DNA of 64,000 nucleotides, taken from positions 416,140 through 480,139 of the forward strand of contig NZ_KQ949076.1 of NCBI RefSeq assembly GCF_001514305.1, written 5' to 3'. The stretch is from Streptomyces dysideae. Its GTDB lineage: Bacteria; Actinomycetota; Actinomycetes; Streptomycetales; Streptomycetaceae. A program made the position numbers and the translations under genes. The notes under the pieces were generated by a model. The model searched no databases. It saw nothing but the letters and a program-made list of their open reading frames with translations, and was not told the DNA's origin. This document shows, piece by piece, positions 15,567 through 25,955 of this stretch; positions within the stretch are counted from its first letter, which is position 1; each line of letters starts with the position of its first letter.

Positions 15567-18191
15567 CTACGCGGAGGGCAGCCGGTCCAGCTGCGCGGCG
15601 ATCCGCGCGATGTCCTCGTCCGCCTTGGCCAGCCGCGCCCGGATCTTCTCCACCACGTGATCCGGCGCCTTGGAAAGGAACGCCTCGTTGCCGAGCTTGG
15701 CGTTGGCCTGAGCCTTCTCCTTCTCTGCCGCCGCCAAGTCCTTCGCCAACCGCTTCCGCTCCGCCGCGACGTCGATCACCCCGGACAGGTCCAGCGCGAC
15801 CTCGGCCCCCGACACCGGCAGCGTCGCCGTGGCCGAGAAACCCTCGCCCTCCGGCTGCAGACGCAGCAGCTGCCGGATCGCCGGCTCGTGCGGAGCCAGC
15901 GCCGTACCGTCCAGCGACAGCCTGGCCGGCACCCGCTGCCCCGGCTGCAGCCCCTGGTCGGCACGGAAGCGGCGGACCTCGGTGATGACGGACTGGAGGG
16001 TCGAGATCTCGCCCTCCGCCTGCGTGTCACGGAACCCACTGTCCTGCGGCCACTCGGCGATGACCACCGACTCGCCACCGGTCAGCGTCGTCCACAGCGT
16101 CTCCGTGACGAACGGGACCACCGGGTGCAGCAGCTTCAGCGTGACGTCGAGGACCTCACCGAGGACTCGCTTCGAGACCTCCGCCGCCTCACCGCCCGCG
16201 GCGAACGTCGTCTTGGACAGCTCGACGTACCAGTCGAACACCTCGTCCCACGCGAAGTGGAAGAGGGAGTCGGACAGCTTCGCGAACTGGAAGTCGTCGT
16301 AGTACGCGTCGACTTCGGCGACGACGGAGTTCAGCCGGGAGAGGATCCAGCGGTCCGTCGACGACATCGCCGACGCGTCCGGCAGCGGACCCTCCACCGT
16401 CGCGCCGTTCATCAGCGCGAAGCGCGTGGCGTTCCAGATCTTGTTGGCGAAGTTCCGGGACCCCTGGACCCAGTCCTCGCCGATCGGGACGTCGACGCCG
16501 GGGTTGGCACCGCGCGCCAGCGTGAACCGGAGCGCGTCGCTGCCGTACTTGTCCATCCAGTCCAGCGGGTTGACCGCGTTGCCGAAGGACTTCGACATCT
16601 TCTTGCCGAACTGGTCGCGGACCATGCCGTGCAGGGCGATGGTGTGGAACGGCGGGGTGCCGTCCATCGCGTACAGGCCGAACATCATCATCCGGGCGAC
16701 CCAGAAGAAGAGGATGTCGTAGCCGGTGACCAGGACGGAGTTCGGGTAGAACTTCGCGAGCGACTCGGTCTGTTCGGGCCAGCCGAGCGTGGAGAACGGC
16801 CAGAGGCCGGAGGAGAACCAGGTGTCGAGGACGTCGGTGTCCTGATGCCAGCCCTCACCGGTCGGCGCCTCGTCGTCCGGACCGACGCACACGACTTCGC
16901 CGTTCGGGCCGTACCAGACCGGAATCCGGTGCCCCCACCACAACTGCCGTGAAATGCACCAGTCGTGGAGGTTGTCGACCCAGTCGAAGTACCGCTTCTC
17001 CATCTCCTGCGGATGGATCTTGACGCGGCCGTCACGGACGGCGTCGCCCGCCGCCTTCGCCAGCGGGCCGACCTTGACCCACCACTGCATGGACAGCCGC
17101 GGCTCGATGGTGGTCTTGCAGCGCGAGCAGTGGCCGACGGAGTGGACGTACGGCCGCTTCTCCGCGACGATCCGGCCCTCGGCGCGCAGCGCGGCGACGA
17201 TCGCAGAGCGGGCCTCGAGGCGGTCCAGGCCCTGGAAGGGGCCGTGGGCCGTGATGACCGCGTGCTCGTCCATCACCGTGAGGGACGGCAGGTTGTGCCT
17301 CTGCCCGATCTCGAAGTCGTTCGGGTCGTGGGCCGGGGTGACCTTGACGGCGCCCGTGCCGAACTCGGGGTCGACGTGCTCGTCGGCGACGACCGGGATG
17401 GAGCGCTCGGTCAGCGGCAGCCTGATGAGCTTGCCGACCAGGTGCCGGTACCGCTCGTCCTCGGGGTGCACGGCGACGGCCGTGTCGCCGAGCATGGTCT
17501 CGGCGCGGGTGGTGGCGACGACGATGGTGTCGTCCCCGTCGCCGTACTTCATGGAGACGAGCTCGCCGTCGTCGTCCTGGTACTCCACCTCGATGTCCGA
17601 GATGGCCGTCAGACAGCGCGGGCACCAGTTGATGATGCGCTCGGCGCGGTAGATCAGCTCGTCGTCGTAGAGCCGCTTGAAGATGGTCTGGACGGCCTGG
17701 GAGAGCCCCTCGTCCATGGTGAAGCGTTCGCGGGACCAGGCGACACCGTCGCCGAGGCGGCGCATCTGGCCGCTGATCTGCCCGCCGGACTCGCCCTTCC
17801 ACTGCCAGACGCGCTCGACGAACGCCTCCCGGCCGAGGTCGTGCCGGGACTTGCCCTCCTTGCCGAGCTCCCGCTCGACGACGTTCTGGGTGGCGATACC
17901 GGCGTGGTCCATGCCGGGCTGCCACAGCGTCTCGTAGCCCTGCATGCGCTTACGGCGGGTGAGGGCGTCGATGAGGGTGTGCTCGAAGGCGTGCCCGAGG
18001 TGCAGGCTGCCCGTGACGTTCGGCGGCGGGATGACGATGGTGTACGGCGGCTTGTCGCTCTTCTCGTCCGCCTCGAAGTAACCGCGCTCTACCCAGCGCT
18101 CGTACAGCGCCCCCTCTACATCGGCCGGCGCGTACTGGGTCGGCAGTTCGGTGTTGGGCGCTGGTGGCTGCTGCTGAGCGTTCTCGGTCAC
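15567..18191 (-). CDS. valS: Valine-tRNA ligase
   Basis: 874 aa class I synthetase. The ATP-site HIGH motif appears as HLGHAFEHT (~residue 63) and KMSKS as KKMSKSFGN (~residue 530). The editing (CP1) domain lies between, with zinc-type cysteines in [10 protein letters not shown] and [15 protein letters not shown]. The C-terminus carries the ValRS coiled coil ([30 protein letters not shown]). Start ATG/GTG at 18191 ([16 protein letters not shown]) as in other actinobacteria. Divergent from the 18328 gene; its promoter lies in the 136-bp gap. Confidence 0.97.
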   Translation of the reverse strand: MTENAQQQPPAPNTELPTQYAPADVEGALYERWVERGYFEADEKSDKPPYTIVIPPPNVTGSLHLGHAFEHTLIDALTRRKRMQGYETLWQPGMDHAGIATQNVVERELGKEGKSRHDLGREAFVERVWQWKGESGGQISGQMRRLGDGVAWSRERFTMDEGLSQAVQTIFKRLYDDELIYRAERIINWCPRCLTAISDIEVEYQDDDGELVSMKYGDGDDTIVVATTRAETMLGDTAVAVHPEDERYRHLVGKLIRLPLTERSIPVVADEHVDPEFGTGAVKVTPAHDPNDFEIGQRHNLPSLTVMDEHAVITAHGPFQGLDRLEARSAIVAALRAEGRIVAEKRPYVHSVGHCSRCKTTIEPRLSMQWWVKVGPLAKAAGDAVRDGRVKIHPQEMEKRYFDWVDNLHDWCISRQLWWGHRIPVWYGPNGEVVCVGPDDEAPTGEGWHQDTDVLDTWFSSGLWPFSTLGWPEQTESLAKFYPNSVLVTGYDILFFWVARMMMFGLYAMDGTPPFHTIALHGMVRDQFGKKMSKSFGNAVNPLDWMDKYGSDALRFTLARGANPGVDVPIGEDWVQGSRNFANKIWNATRFALMNGATVEGPLPDASAMSSTDRWILSRLNSVVAEVDAYYDDFQFAKLSDSLFHFAWDEVFDWYVELSKTTFAAGGEAAEVSKRVLGEVLDVTLKLLHPVVPFVTETLWTTLTGGESVVIAEWPQDSGFRDTQAEGEISTLQSVITEVRRFRADQGLQPGQRVPARLSLDGTALAPHEPAIRQLLRLQPEGEGFSATATLPVSGAEVALDLSGVIDVAAERKRLAKDLAAAEKEKAQANAKLGNEAFLSKAPDHVVEKIRARLAKADEDIARIAAQLDRLPSA

Positions 18192-18327
18192 GGGCTCAGT
18201 TTAGGGGTGTCGCGGGGGTGTCCCGAAACGCCTTTGTTCTGTAACGGTGCGGCCCCCGGTGCAATGCATGCACTGTGTTTGCGCCAGGATGTCGTGAACA
18301 CATAAGCATCTGGAGGGGAACCCAGAA

Positions 18328-19317
18328 ATGAGCTACAACCAGCCGGGCCCGTACGGCGGGCAGCCTCAGCAGCCCGGTCCGTACGGCCAGCCGGGTCCGT
18401 ACGGCCAGCAGCCGCAGGCCCCACAGCCCGGCTATGGCTACCCCCAGCAGGCCCCTCCGGCCCAGCCGGGCTACGGCTACCCGCAGCAGCCCCCGCAGGG
18501 TGTTCCGCCCCAGCAGCCGCCGTACGGCCAGCAGCCCGGCTACGGTCAGCAGCCCCCGTACGGCCAGCAGCCGCCCTACGGCCAGGCCCCGTACGGCATG
18601 CCCCAGCAGCCGGCACCGGGCGGCAGCAAGAAGAAGGCCGGCCTGATCATCGGCGCGGTGGCCGTCGTGGCGGCGATCGGCGTCGGTGTGTACTTCGTGG
18701 TCGGCGGGAGCGGAGGCGGCCTCGATGACGATGGGGCGCACACGCTGGACACGCCGGCGACCCTGCTCGAGTACAAGCGGGTCGGCAAGGGCGGCGAGAC
18801 GAGCGACGCGGACACCACGAAGTACCTGGAGAGCAGCGGCGTCAAGAACGGCAAGGCCGTCATCGGCCAGTGGTCGACGGCCGACTTCTCCGGCTACGAT
18901 CCGGCGGACCCGAGCACGCGGCCTCCCACAGCCGAGCTGCTGGCAGCCAGGGGCGTGACCGTGGTCGGCGGTTACGGCGAGATCGCGGATCCCGAGAAGG
19001 CGCTGGACACGTACTTCGCCGCCCTCACGAAGCAGATCGAGGACAAGAACAGCAGCTCCTCCGCCAGCAGCAGCGGCAAGACCACGTTGATCGGTCAGCC
19101 CGAGGAGGCCGACATCGACGGTGCGGTCATGAAGTGCCAGTCGGCCAAGAGCACCAACTCGCTGACGCAGAAGGAGTCGACGGACTGGTTCTGCGTGTGG
19201 TCCGACTACTCCACGATCGCCATGGTCTCACCCGGTGACAACACCAAGAGCATCACCAAGGACGCCGCGGTCGACCTGACCACGAAGTTCCGTTCCGAGA
19301 TGCGCGTCAAGGCCTGA
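18328..19317 (+). CDS. Membrane protein with PGPYGQ-rich N-terminal repeats
   Basis: 329 aa. Residues 1-95 are a proline/glycine/tyrosine/glutamine low-complexity region with recurring PGPYGQ, PPYGQQ and PGYGYPQQ units. A single membrane helix follows (KKAGLIIGAVAVVAAIGVGVYFVVG, ~97-121), then an outer domain of about 200 residues (LDTPATLLEYKRVGKGGETSD ... WFCVWSDYSTIAMVSPGDN) with two cysteines positioned for a disulfide. Common streptomycete architecture: disordered cytoplasmic arm, anchor, small sensor-like outer domain. Function unknown. RBS GGAGGGGAAC precedes the ATG. Flanked by a strong bidirectional terminator. Confidence 0.88.
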   Translation: MSYNQPGPYGGQPQQPGPYGQPGPYGQQPQAPQPGYGYPQQAPPAQPGYGYPQQPPQGVPPQQPPYGQQPGYGQQPPYGQQPPYGQAPYGMPQQPAPGGSKKKAGLIIGAVAVVAAIGVGVYFVVGGSGGGLDDDGAHTLDTPATLLEYKRVGKGGETSDADTTKYLESSGVKNGKAVIGQWSTADFSGYDPADPSTRPPTAELLAARGVTVVGGYGEIADPEKALDTYFAALTKQIEDKNSSSSASSSGKTTLIGQPEEADIDGAVMKCQSAKSTNSLTQKESTDWFCVWSDYSTIAMVSPGDNTKSITKDAAVDLTTKFRSEMRVKA

Positions 19318-19334
19318 CGCCGGGACGTCTCAAA

Positions 19335-19372
19335 GGTGAAGGGCCCCGGTCGGTCGACCGGGGCCCTTCACC
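19335..19372. terminator. Bidirectional terminator between the 18328 gene and clpX
   Basis: GGTGAAGGGCCCCGGTC and its exact complement, 17-bp arms with a 4-nt loop, in the gap between two convergent genes. Serves both strands. Confidence 0.92.
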
Positions 19373-19398
19373 GTACGTCTGGGTACGTCTGTCGCGTG

Positions 19399-20688
19399 CT
19401 ACGCCGTCTTTTGCTCGCCCGGCCCGCGCCCGTTGCGCGCGTCGCGCGGGATCAGGGTCGGGTTCACGTTCGAGTGGACGACGTCCGCCGTGATGACCAC
19501 GCGGGCCACGTCCTTGCGGGACGGGATCTCGTACATCACGCCCTGGAGGACTTCCTCCATGATGGCGCGCAGGCCGCGGGCGCCGGTCTGGCGGAGGATC
19601 GCCTGGTCGGCGATGGCCTCCAGGGCCTCGCGCTCGAAGTCCAGCTCCACGCCGTCGAGTTCGAAGAGGCGCTGGTACTGCTTCACGAGCGCGTTGCGCG
19701 GCTCGACCAGGATCTGGAGGAGGGCCTCGCGGTCGAGGTTGTGGACCGAGGTGATGACCGGGAGGCGGCCGATGAACTCGGGGATCATGCCGAACTTGAC
19801 CAGGTCCTCGGGCATGACGTCCTCGAACTGGTCCTTGGCCTCCAGCTCGCGCTTGGAGCGGATCGTCGCGCCGAAGCCGATGCCCTTGGCGCCGGCCCGG
19901 GACTCGATGAGCTTCTCCAGGCCCGCGAAGGCGCCGCCCACGATGAACAGGACGTTCGTCGTGTCGATCTGGATGAACTCCTGGTGCGGGTGCTTGCGGC
20001 CGCCCTGGGGCGGGACCGAGGCCGTGGTGCCCTCGAGGATCTTCAGCAGGGCCTGCTGGACGCCCTCGCCGCTCACATCGCGGGTGATCGACGGGTTTTC
20101 GCTCTTACGTGCGACCTTGTCAATCTCGTCGATGTAGATGATCCCGGTCTCGGCCTTCTTGACGTCGTAGTCGGCCGCCTGGATCAGCTTCAGCAGGATG
20201 TTCTCGACGTCCTCGCCGACATAGCCCGCCTCCGTCAGCGCCGTCGCGTCGGCGATGGCGAACGGGACGTTCAGCATGCGTGCCAGCGTCTGCGCGAGGA
20301 GGGTCTTGCCGGAGCCCGTGGGGCCCAGCAGGAGGATGTTGGACTTCGCCAACTCGATGGCGTCGTCGCGGCCTTGGGCGCCGCCGTTCTCGCCGGCCTG
20401 GACGCGCTTGTAGTGGTTGTACACCGCGACGGAGAGGGCCTTCTTCGCCGCCTCCTGGCCGACCACATACCCCTCGAGGAACTCGTAGATCTCGCGGGGC
20501 TTGGGGAGTTCCTCCCAGCGCACCTCGCTCGTCTCCGCGAGTTCTTCCTCGATGATCTCGTTGCAGAGATCGATGCACTCGTCGCAGATGTACACACCGG
20601 GGCCTGCGATGAGCTTCTTGACCTGCTTCTGGCTCTTGCCGCAGAACGAGCACTTGAGCAGATCGCCGCCGTCACCGATGCGTGCCAC
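19399..20688 (-). CDS. clpX: ClpX, ATP-dependent unfoldase of ClpXP
   Basis: 429 aa from GTG 20688 ([18 protein letters not shown]), preceded by AAGGGGAAG at good spacing; the frame stays open 48 codons upstream but that stretch spans the intergenic hairpin and is not ClpX. Zinc-binding domain with Cys13, Cys16, Cys35, Cys38; Walker A GPTGSGKT, Walker [10 protein letters not shown], pore loop GYVGED, sensor/arginine-finger region RLPVITS. It unfolds tagged substrates and feeds them to ClpP. Separated from clpP2 by a strong hairpin, so transcribed mainly from its own promoter. Confidence 0.96.
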   Translation of the reverse strand: MARIGDGGDLLKCSFCGKSQKQVKKLIAGPGVYICDECIDLCNEIIEEELAETSEVRWEELPKPREIYEFLEGYVVGQEAAKKALSVAVYNHYKRVQAGENGGAQGRDDAIELAKSNILLLGPTGSGKTLLAQTLARMLNVPFAIADATALTEAGYVGEDVENILLKLIQAADYDVKKAETGIIYIDEIDKVARKSENPSITRDVSGEGVQQALLKILEGTTASVPPQGGRKHPHQEFIQIDTTNVLFIVGGAFAGLEKLIESRAGAKGIGFGATIRSKRELEAKDQFEDVMPEDLVKFGMIPEFIGRLPVITSVHNLDREALLQILVEPRNALVKQYQRLFELDGVELDFEREALEAIADQAILRQTGARGLRAIMEEVLQGVMYEIPSRKDVARVVITADVVHSNVNPTLIPRDARNGRGPGEQKTA

Positions 20689-20784
20689 GGTGTGCTTCCC
20701 CTTCGCCTGGGAGACGCCTAGGTCCAGCGGCTCCTGGTGCTGCCTTATGTCCGACGGTACCTTGCCTAGCCCCCCGTTCGGGCC

Positions 20785-20836
20785 CCCCTTGGCACGGTTC
20801 ACTTTGACGTGGACCGTGCCAAACCGTGCCAAGGGG
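20785..20836 (-). terminator. Terminator after clpP2, with a duplicated right arm
   Basis: CCCCTTGGCACGGTT pairs perfectly (15 bp) with AACCGTGCCAAGGGG. The loop holds a second ACCGTGCC (20813-20820) able to pair with the same left arm, so two hairpins exclude each other. Lies 25 bp past the clpP2 stop and 97 bp before the clpX start. Confidence 0.85.
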
Positions 20837-20860
20837 CGGCAGACGCTACAGCATTCCGCG

Positions 20861-21541
20861 TCAGCGGACGGACTCGTTGTTCATCTTCCGGGTCGAGATG
20901 ATCTGGTCGATCAGGCCGTACGCCAGCGCGTCCTCGGCCGTGAGGATCTTGTCGCGCTCGATGTCCTCGCGGATCTTCTCGATCGGCGTGGTGGAGTGCT
21001 TGGCCAGCATCTCCTCCAGCTGCGCGCGCATCCGGAGGATCTCGTTGGCGGCGATCTCCAGGTCGGAGACCTGACCGCGGCCGGTCTCGCTGTACGGCTG
21101 GTGGATCAGCACACGGGCGTTCGGCAGCGCCATGCGCTTGCCGGGCGTACCGGCGGCCAGCAGGATCGCCGCGGCGGAGGCCGCCTGGCCCATGCAGACC
21201 GTCTGGATGTCCGGCTTCACGAACTGCATCGTGTCGTAGATGGCCGTGAGCGCGGTGAAGGAGCCGCCCGGGCTGTTGATGTAGACCGAGATGTCGCGGT
21301 CGGGGTCCATCGACTCCAGGCACAGCAGCTGCGCCATGACGTCGTTGGCGGAGGCGTCGTCGATCTGCACGCCGAGGAAGATCACGCGCTCTTCGAACAG
21401 CTTTGCGTACGGGTCGTACTCGCGGACGCCCTGCGAGGTGCGCTCGACGAAGCGCGGGATGACGTAGCGGGACTCCGCGCGAGGGCCCGTGTACTCGGCC
21501 TCTGTGCGGGCGTAGAGGCCGCTGCCGGGGAAGTCGTTCAC
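20861..21541 (-). CDS. clpP2: ClpP2, ATP-dependent protease proteolytic subunit
   Basis: 226 aa serine protease. Catalytic Ser in [14 protein letters not shown], His in VLIHQPY, Asp in the IERDKIL region. [18 protein letters not shown] lines the oligomer groove. The 30-residue N-terminal arm before YVIPRFVE is typical of actinobacterial ClpP2, whose propeptide is cleaved. Works with ClpP1 as a mixed tetradecamer with ClpX or ClpC. RBS AGGAGACAC lies just before the ATG. Follows clpP1 after 78 bp, second gene of the operon. Confidence 0.96.
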   Translation of the reverse strand: MNDFPGSGLYARTEAEYTGPRAESRYVIPRFVERTSQGVREYDPYAKLFEERVIFLGVQIDDASANDVMAQLLCLESMDPDRDISVYINSPGGSFTALTAIYDTMQFVKPDIQTVCMGQAASAAAILLAAGTPGKRMALPNARVLIHQPYSETGRGQVSDLEIAANEILRMRAQLEEMLAKHSTTPIEKIREDIERDKILTAEDALAYGLIDQIISTRKMNNESVR

Positions 21542-21619
21542 TGTGTCTCCTGGAGAGCCTGGTAAAGGCTGAGGCGGTCGGCTGGGGGCTCGGAGGGGCT
21601 GGTGTCGGTCTACGCCGAC

Positions 21620-22240
21620 CTACGCCGCCCCGGTACCGCCACCGCCCGGCATTCCGGCAGCGGTGGGCATGATGTCGTCGATGAGGCCGTACTCCTTGGC
21701 CTCGAGCGGGTCGAACCAGCGGTCACGGTCCGAGTCGCGGGTGATCTGCTCCACGGACTGACCGGTGTGGAAGGCCGTCAGCTCGGCCATGCGCTTCTTG
21801 GTGTGCAGCAGCCGCTCGGCGTGGATCTTGATGTCCGACGCGGAGCCGGCGAGGCCGGCCGAGGGCTGGTGGATCAGGATCTCCGCGTTCGGCAGCGCGA
21901 AGCGCTTGCCGGGAGTGCCCGCGCTCAGCAGGAACTGGCCCATGGAGGCCGCCATCCCCATGGCGATCGTCACCACGTCGTTCTTGATGTACTGCATGGT
22001 GTCGTAGATCGCCATGCCGGCGGTGATCGATCCGCCGGGGCTGTTGATGTAGAGGTAGATGTCCTTGTCCGGGTCGGAGGCAAGGAGCAGCAGCTGCGCG
22101 GTGATCTTGTTGGCGATGTCGTCGTCGACCGGCTGGCCGAGGAAGATGATCCGCTCGTTGAGCAGCCGGTTGTAGACCTGGTCACCGAGGCCACCACCGA
22201 TGGAAGGCTCGCCGGCGGCGGAGGGCATCAGATTCGTCAC
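21620..22240 (-). CDS. clpP1: ClpP1, ATP-dependent protease proteolytic subunit
   Basis: 206 aa from GTG 22240 ([17 protein letters not shown]), RBS AGGTGGATAC upstream. Catalytic Ser in [15 protein letters not shown], His in ILIHQPSAG, Asp in DSDRDRWF. Paired with ClpP2; the catalytic triad is complete. The operon is controlled by ClgR in Streptomyces, and a matching operator lies about 150 bp upstream (22383-22396). ClpP1 is the usual target relevant to morphological differentiation. Confidence 0.96.
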   Translation of the reverse strand: MTNLMPSAAGEPSIGGGLGDQVYNRLLNERIIFLGQPVDDDIANKITAQLLLLASDPDKDIYLYINSPGGSITAGMAIYDTMQYIKNDVVTIAMGMAASMGQFLLSAGTPGKRFALPNAEILIHQPSAGLAGSASDIKIHAERLLHTKKRMAELTAFHTGQSVEQITRDSDRDRWFDPLEAKEYGLIDDIMPTAAGMPGGGGTGAA

Positions 22241-22382
22241 GTATCCACCTGCTCGTCTTACGACGGCGTCCGGGCCGTCTCACGTTTCCCTGCGGGGCTG
22301 GAGCCGTTTCGGGGACTCCCGTGCCCTCATATTCATGGACCCTAACGCGCGGGCCCCTTCGGGGAATCCCGCAGAAGGGAGT

Positions 22383-22396
22383 GTTCGCCGGGGGCG
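22383..22396. promoter_or_regulatory. Candidate ClgR operator upstream of clpP1
   Basis: GTTCGC-CGGGG-GCG fits the GTTCGC-N5-GCG pattern I know for ClgR, the activator of clp and lon genes in Streptomyces. It is 143-156 bp upstream of the clpP1 start. Single occurrence in this spacer; the remainder of 22241-22562 shows only the tig terminator. Confidence 0.6.
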
Positions 22397-22499
22397 TAGC
22401 GCCGTGGGGGCTTCGGTTCGTGGGCGGCTGCGGGTCGGCTGTGGCTTGTCGCGCAGTTCCCCGCGCCCCTGGGGGGACGCTGCCCTGCCGCATATCAAG

Positions 22500-22537
22500 A
22501 AGGGCCCCGGAGGCGTGATACGCCCCCAGGGCCCCTT
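22500..22537 (-). terminator. Terminator after tig
   Basis: Left arm AAGGGCCCCGGAGGCG and right arm CGCCCCCAGGGCCCCTT form a near-perfect GC-rich hairpin with a 5-nt loop, 26 bp past the tig stop. Confidence 0.85.
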
Positions 22538-22562
22538 GTACGACCTACAAGGCGCCGTGGGC

Positions 22563-23978
22563 TCAGCCCTCGGTCTTCACCTCGGTGGTCTCCGTGACCT
22601 CGGCGGCGTCGCCGTCCGTGGCCTCGGCGGCCACCTCGGCGGCCGTCTCCGTCTCGTCGACCTCGTCTTCGTCCTCCAGGTCGATGACCTCGCCGTTGGT
22701 GTCCTTCACCGTGGCGGCCTCGACCACGACGGCCAGGGCCTTGCCGCGGGCGACCTCGCCGACCAGGACCGGGACCTGACCGCCCTCGACGACCGCCTGG
22801 GCGAACTGGTCGGGGGACATGCCGGAGGAGGCGGCGCGGCGCATGAGGTGCTCGGTGAGCTCCTCCTGGTTGACGTTGAGCTTCTCCTGCTTGACGAGCT
22901 CGTCGAGCACGAACTGGGTCTTGATGCCCTTGACCGCGGCCTCACGGGTCTCGGTCTCGAACTCCTCCTCGGTCTTGCCCTGGATCTCCAGGTACTTCCC
23001 GAGGTCGAGGCCCATCTGGCCGAGCTGGTGGTGCTCGAGGTTGTGCTTACGGGTGTTGATCTCGTCCTCGAGCAGCTTCTCGGGGACCGGGACCTCGACC
23101 AGCTCGAGCAGCTTCTCCAGGACGCGCTCCTGGGCCTGCGTGGCCTGGTCGTACTGCTTCATGTTCTCGAGGCGCTTGCGGCTGTCCGCCCTGAGCTCCT
23201 CAAGGGTGTCGAACTCAGAAGCGAGCTGCGCGAACTCGTCGTCCAGCTCGGGGAGTTCGCGGGCGGCGACCTGGGTGACCTTGACGGTGACCTCGGCCTC
23301 CTTGCCGGCCGCCGAGCCGCCCTTGAGCTCGGAGGTGAAGGTGGTCTCGCCACCGGCCTCCAGGCCCTTCACGGCGTCGTCGATGCCGTCCAGCAGCTCG
23401 CCGGAGCCGATGGTGTAGGAGACGCCCTCGGCGACGCCGTCCTCGAGGACCTCGCCCTCGACCTTGGCCTGCAGGTCGATCGTGACGACGTCGCCGTCCT
23501 CGGCGGCCCGCTCCACCGGGGAGGTGGCGGCGAAGCGCTCACGGAGCTGCTCGACCGACTTCTCGATGTCCTCGTCGGTGACCTCGACCGCGTCGACCTC
23601 GACCTCGATGCCGGAGTAGTCCGGGATCTCGATGGCGGGGCGGACGTCGACCTCGGCGGTGAAGTTCAGCGTCTCGCCGTCCTTCAGCTCGGTGATGTCG
23701 ACCTCGGGCTGGCCCAGGACGTTGAGCTCGGCCTCGTTGACCGCCTCGGTGTAGAACTTGGGCAGCGCGTCGTTGACGGCCTCCTCCAGAACCGCACCGC
23801 GGCCGAACCGCTGGTCGATGACGCGGGCCGGGATCTTGCCCTTGCGGAAGCCCTTCACCGTGACCTGCTGGTTGATCTTCTTGTACGCCGCGTCGAGGCT
23901 GTCCTTGAGCTCCTCGAAGGGCACCTCGACAGTGAGCCGAACCCGAGTCGGGTTCAGGGTCTCCACGGCGCTCTTCAC
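22563..23978 (-). CDS. tig: Trigger factor, ribosome-associated chaperone and prolyl isomerase
   Basis: 471 aa from GTG 23978 ([20 protein letters not shown]) with AAGGAG 8-10 nt upstream. The frame continues upstream as far as 24272, but that part runs through the tRNA-Pro gene and is not coding. The ribosome-docking signature is in [19 protein letters not shown] (residues ~42-60); the FKBP-type PPIase domain spans ~150-240 ([18 protein letters not shown]); the helical arms follow. The C-terminal ~45 residues are a Glu/Asp/Thr-rich acidic tail ([20 protein letters not shown]), common in actinobacteria. Monocistronic with its own terminator. Confidence 0.95.
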   Translation of the reverse strand: MKSAVETLNPTRVRLTVEVPFEELKDSLDAAYKKINQQVTVKGFRKGKIPARVIDQRFGRGAVLEEAVNDALPKFYTEAVNEAELNVLGQPEVDITELKDGETLNFTAEVDVRPAIEIPDYSGIEVEVDAVEVTDEDIEKSVEQLRERFAATSPVERAAEDGDVVTIDLQAKVEGEVLEDGVAEGVSYTIGSGELLDGIDDAVKGLEAGGETTFTSELKGGSAAGKEAEVTVKVTQVAARELPELDDEFAQLASEFDTLEELRADSRKRLENMKQYDQATQAQERVLEKLLELVEVPVPEKLLEDEINTRKHNLEHHQLGQMGLDLGKYLEIQGKTEEEFETETREAAVKGIKTQFVLDELVKQEKLNVNQEELTEHLMRRAASSGMSPDQFAQAVVEGGQVPVLVGEVARGKALAVVVEAATVKDTNGEVIDLEDEDEVDETETAAEVAAEATDGDAAEVTETTEVKTEG

Positions 23979-24171
23979 GGTTCGGTCTCCTTGTGGCTGA
24001 CTTCTTGGTTTCTGCCGGAGCCAGACTGGTCCGGCGGATTTCGCCGCCCGGAGGACTTCATCAGACGAGAGGCACACGGGCGCGCAGCTTGCATAGTAAC
24101 CGCAGCCGCTGAACGCCCCAAAAAGGCGATCATGCGAGGTGATCGTGAGTCGGCCGGTAACAGCCGGTCGT

Positions 24172-24248
24172 TGGTCGGGGTGGCGGGATTTGAACCCACG
24201 GCCTTCCGCTCCCAAAGCGGACGCGCTACCAAGCTGCGCCACACCCCG
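24172..24248 (-). tRNA. tRNA-Pro, anticodon TGG
   Basis: 77 nt with encoded CCA. Acceptor CGGGGTG/CACCCCG, discriminator A; D stem GCGC; anticodon stem TCCGC/GCGGA with loop TTTGGGA giving anticodon TGG; T arm GTGGG-TTCAAAT-CCCGC. Lies between tig and the divergent tRNA-Gly. Confidence 0.95.
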
Positions 24249-24414
24249 TCTGGTGCGACACGTAGGGTACATGCCCGCAGGCAGTGGGGCCGCCGCATTT
24301 TCGCGAGCGCCGGGCCGGAGCGGGTGCGGGCGGGATTGGGGTGTGCGGTGAAGGCGGCCGACCCGCTACGATGCCTGTCAGTGCCGCGGTCATCTGACCT
24401 GCGGCGCGTCCTGT

Positions 24415-24485
24415 GCGGGCGTAGCTCAATGGTAGAGCCCTAGTCTTCCAAACTAGCTACGCGGGTTCGATTCCCGTCGCCCGCT
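24415..24485 (+). tRNA. tRNA-Gly, anticodon TCC
   Basis: 71 nt, CCA not encoded. Acceptor GCGGGCG/CGCCCGC, D arm GCTC-AATGGTA-GAGC, anticodon stem CTAGT/ACTAG with loop CTTCCAA, T arm GCGGG-TTCGATT-CCCGT. The 3' end faces an integrase remnant 72 bp away that is transcribed toward it, the arrangement expected when a tRNA gene has served as an attachment site. Confidence 0.95.
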
Positions 24486-24556
24486 CTGTACGGCTCAGGG
24501 CCAGGTCAGAGGGATCTTTCCTCCACCTGGCCCTGATTCGTTTCCGGGGGTGGTGT

Positions 24557-24893
24557 TCAGTCCGGCATGTCCCCTGCGTGCCCCTCGGGCTCTGGATCTT
24601 GCTTCTTCTTCGGCTTCTTCCTCGCCTTTTTGCTCGACTTCTCTGGCGACTTCCGCCCCTTCTTGACCAGACCGCTCACCGCGTCGGCGATCAGCTGGCC
24701 ACGGTCGGCGCTGGCGTGCTGGTAGATCAGCGCAGCGCGGGCGGTGCCGTGGCCCATGCGCGCCATCAGCTCCCGCGTGCTGGCCCTGGTCGACGCGGCC
24801 AGGGTGTCGCCCGTGTGTCGAAGATCATGAAAGTGCAGGCCCTTGATCCCGGCATCGTCGCAGGCCTTGCGCCACAGCCGGTTGAAGTTTCAC
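24557..24893 (-). pseudogene. Tyrosine integrase, C-terminal fragment
   Basis: Read upward from 24893 the frame gives NRLWRKACDDAGIKGLHFHD, then LRHTGDTLAASTRASTRELM and ARMGHGTARAALIYQH. This is the end of a phage/ICE tyrosine recombinase catalytic domain: HxLRHT with catalytic His/Arg, MGHG with the second His, and the nucleophile Tyr in IYQH. The tail is Lys/Pro-rich (KKGRKSPEKSSKKARKKPKK). Family members are about 400 aa; only ~112 codons remain. Homology stops near 24893, where an in-frame TGA appears, so the N-terminal two thirds are gone. It sits 72 bp past tRNA-Gly. No downstream copy of the tRNA 3' end was found, so the element has been lost apart from this. Confidence 0.85.
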
Positions 24894-25029
24894 TCACACT
24901 CCGTCCAGCAGACAAGTCGCGGTCGGCGCTGGTGGTTGTGCGCACCGCCGCTCAACAGTTCACTGATGGTGGAAGTTACGGCTTGCTGCGCGCAGGGTGG
25001 CGCTCTCGCCAGGTGTCGAGCTGATCGAT

Positions 25030-25764
25030 CGGCCATAGCGGGGTGCGTCCGACATAGAGGGGAGTGGGGCGCCCGTCAGGCCGAACACGCCGCCTCAATG
25101 GCCGAGCACCGACGCCGCCGCGCCCGTCTGGTGGCGCGGGAGATCGCCGCCGCCCACGGCCCCGTGCTCGTGGTCGAGGACTGCGACATCCGCACCTGGT
25201 ACCGGCTGTGGGGCAAGCGCCTGTCCCAGACGACGCCCGGCATGCTCATCTCCGCCCTCAAGGTGGAGTGCGAAGCGGCGGGCGGACGGCTCGTGCGGGC
25301 CTCCACTTGGTCAACGGCCCTGTCCCAACACTGCCTGTGCGGCGAGCGCGTGAAGAAGACCCTCCGCGACCGAGAGCACAGGTGCATCGCCTGCGGCCTG
25401 GCCGGCAAGCGGGACCTCGTCTCCGCCGCGCCGGCCGCGTTCGTCCGCTTCACCAACGTGGACGACCCCAAGACCGCGTACCTGGACACCACCGCGTCCC
25501 GGCGCGCAACAGATCGTTTATGCACAAGCGCTGGAAGAAGCGCTGGGCGAGTCAACCACACCGAGCCAGAACACCTCTCGGGGTGCTGGTCGCGTGGCAG
25601 TCCCACGGCAACGCCGCGAGACCTCTGCTCCCCGAACCGCCGGACAGCGGAACCGAGCAACCCCGGATGAGACACGCCCCGTGCGCGACCACGCCGGAAC
25701 GCCCAGCTCTCGCCCCGGCTGCACCCAGCTCACCCTCTGGGGTGACATACGGGACAAGTCTTAG
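25030..25764 (+). pseudogene. TnpB-like transposon nuclease, frameshifted C-terminal fragment
   Basis: The plus frame reads AREIAAAHGPVLVVEDCDIR and TWYRLWGKRLSQTTPGMLIS, then CLCGERVKKTLRDREHRCIACG and GKRDLVSAAPAAF. These are the RuvC-II glutamate (VVED), a four-cysteine zinc ribbon, and the RuvC-III aspartate (KRDLVSA) of a streptomycete TnpB-like family. The first ~half, with the RuvC-I aspartate, is absent. Near 25500-25515 the frame shifts: downstream the neighbouring frame carries on as QIVYAQALEEALGEST to a TAG at 25762. So the gene is both truncated and frameshifted. It abuts the integrase fragment on the left; the 24894-25030 junction is not recognisable. Non-functional. Confidence 0.75.
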
Positions 25765-25955
25765 AACTGGATGGAGTTGAGGGTCTCCGCTATGGAGTTG
25801 AGGAATCGCTGGATGTCGTCGGCCATGCCGGTCGAGGCAAGGAAGAAGCCGAACAGCACGGCGACGACGGCGGGGCCCGCCTTCAGTGATCCGCCACGGA
25901 TCAGCACCACCAAGATGATCGCCAACAGCAACACCACTGACAGCGAAATGGCCAC
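25761..25955 (-). CDS. Small two-helix membrane protein, conserved in Streptomyces elements
   Basis: 64 aa from GTG 25955 (VAISLSVVLLLAIILVVLIR). Two hydrophobic helices (residues ~3-20 and ~27-43) separated by a short GGSLKAGP turn, then an amphipathic C-terminus (DDIQRFLNSIAETLNSIQF). I know similar small proteins from streptomycete chromosomes and integrated plasmids near transfer genes, but not a defined function. A GAGGGTG sequence lies 10-12 nt before the GTG. Its stop overlaps the end of the TnpB-like fragment on the other strand, so it may be cargo of the same lost element. Confidence 0.6.
   Translation of the reverse strand: MAISLSVVLLLAIILVVLIRGGSLKAGPAVVAVLFGFFLASTGMADDIQRFLNSIAETLNSIQF

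Noticed and set aside
23979..24272. N-terminal extension of tig to 24272
   Set aside because: Passes through the tRNA-Pro gene; AAGGAG and family similarity place the start at 23978.
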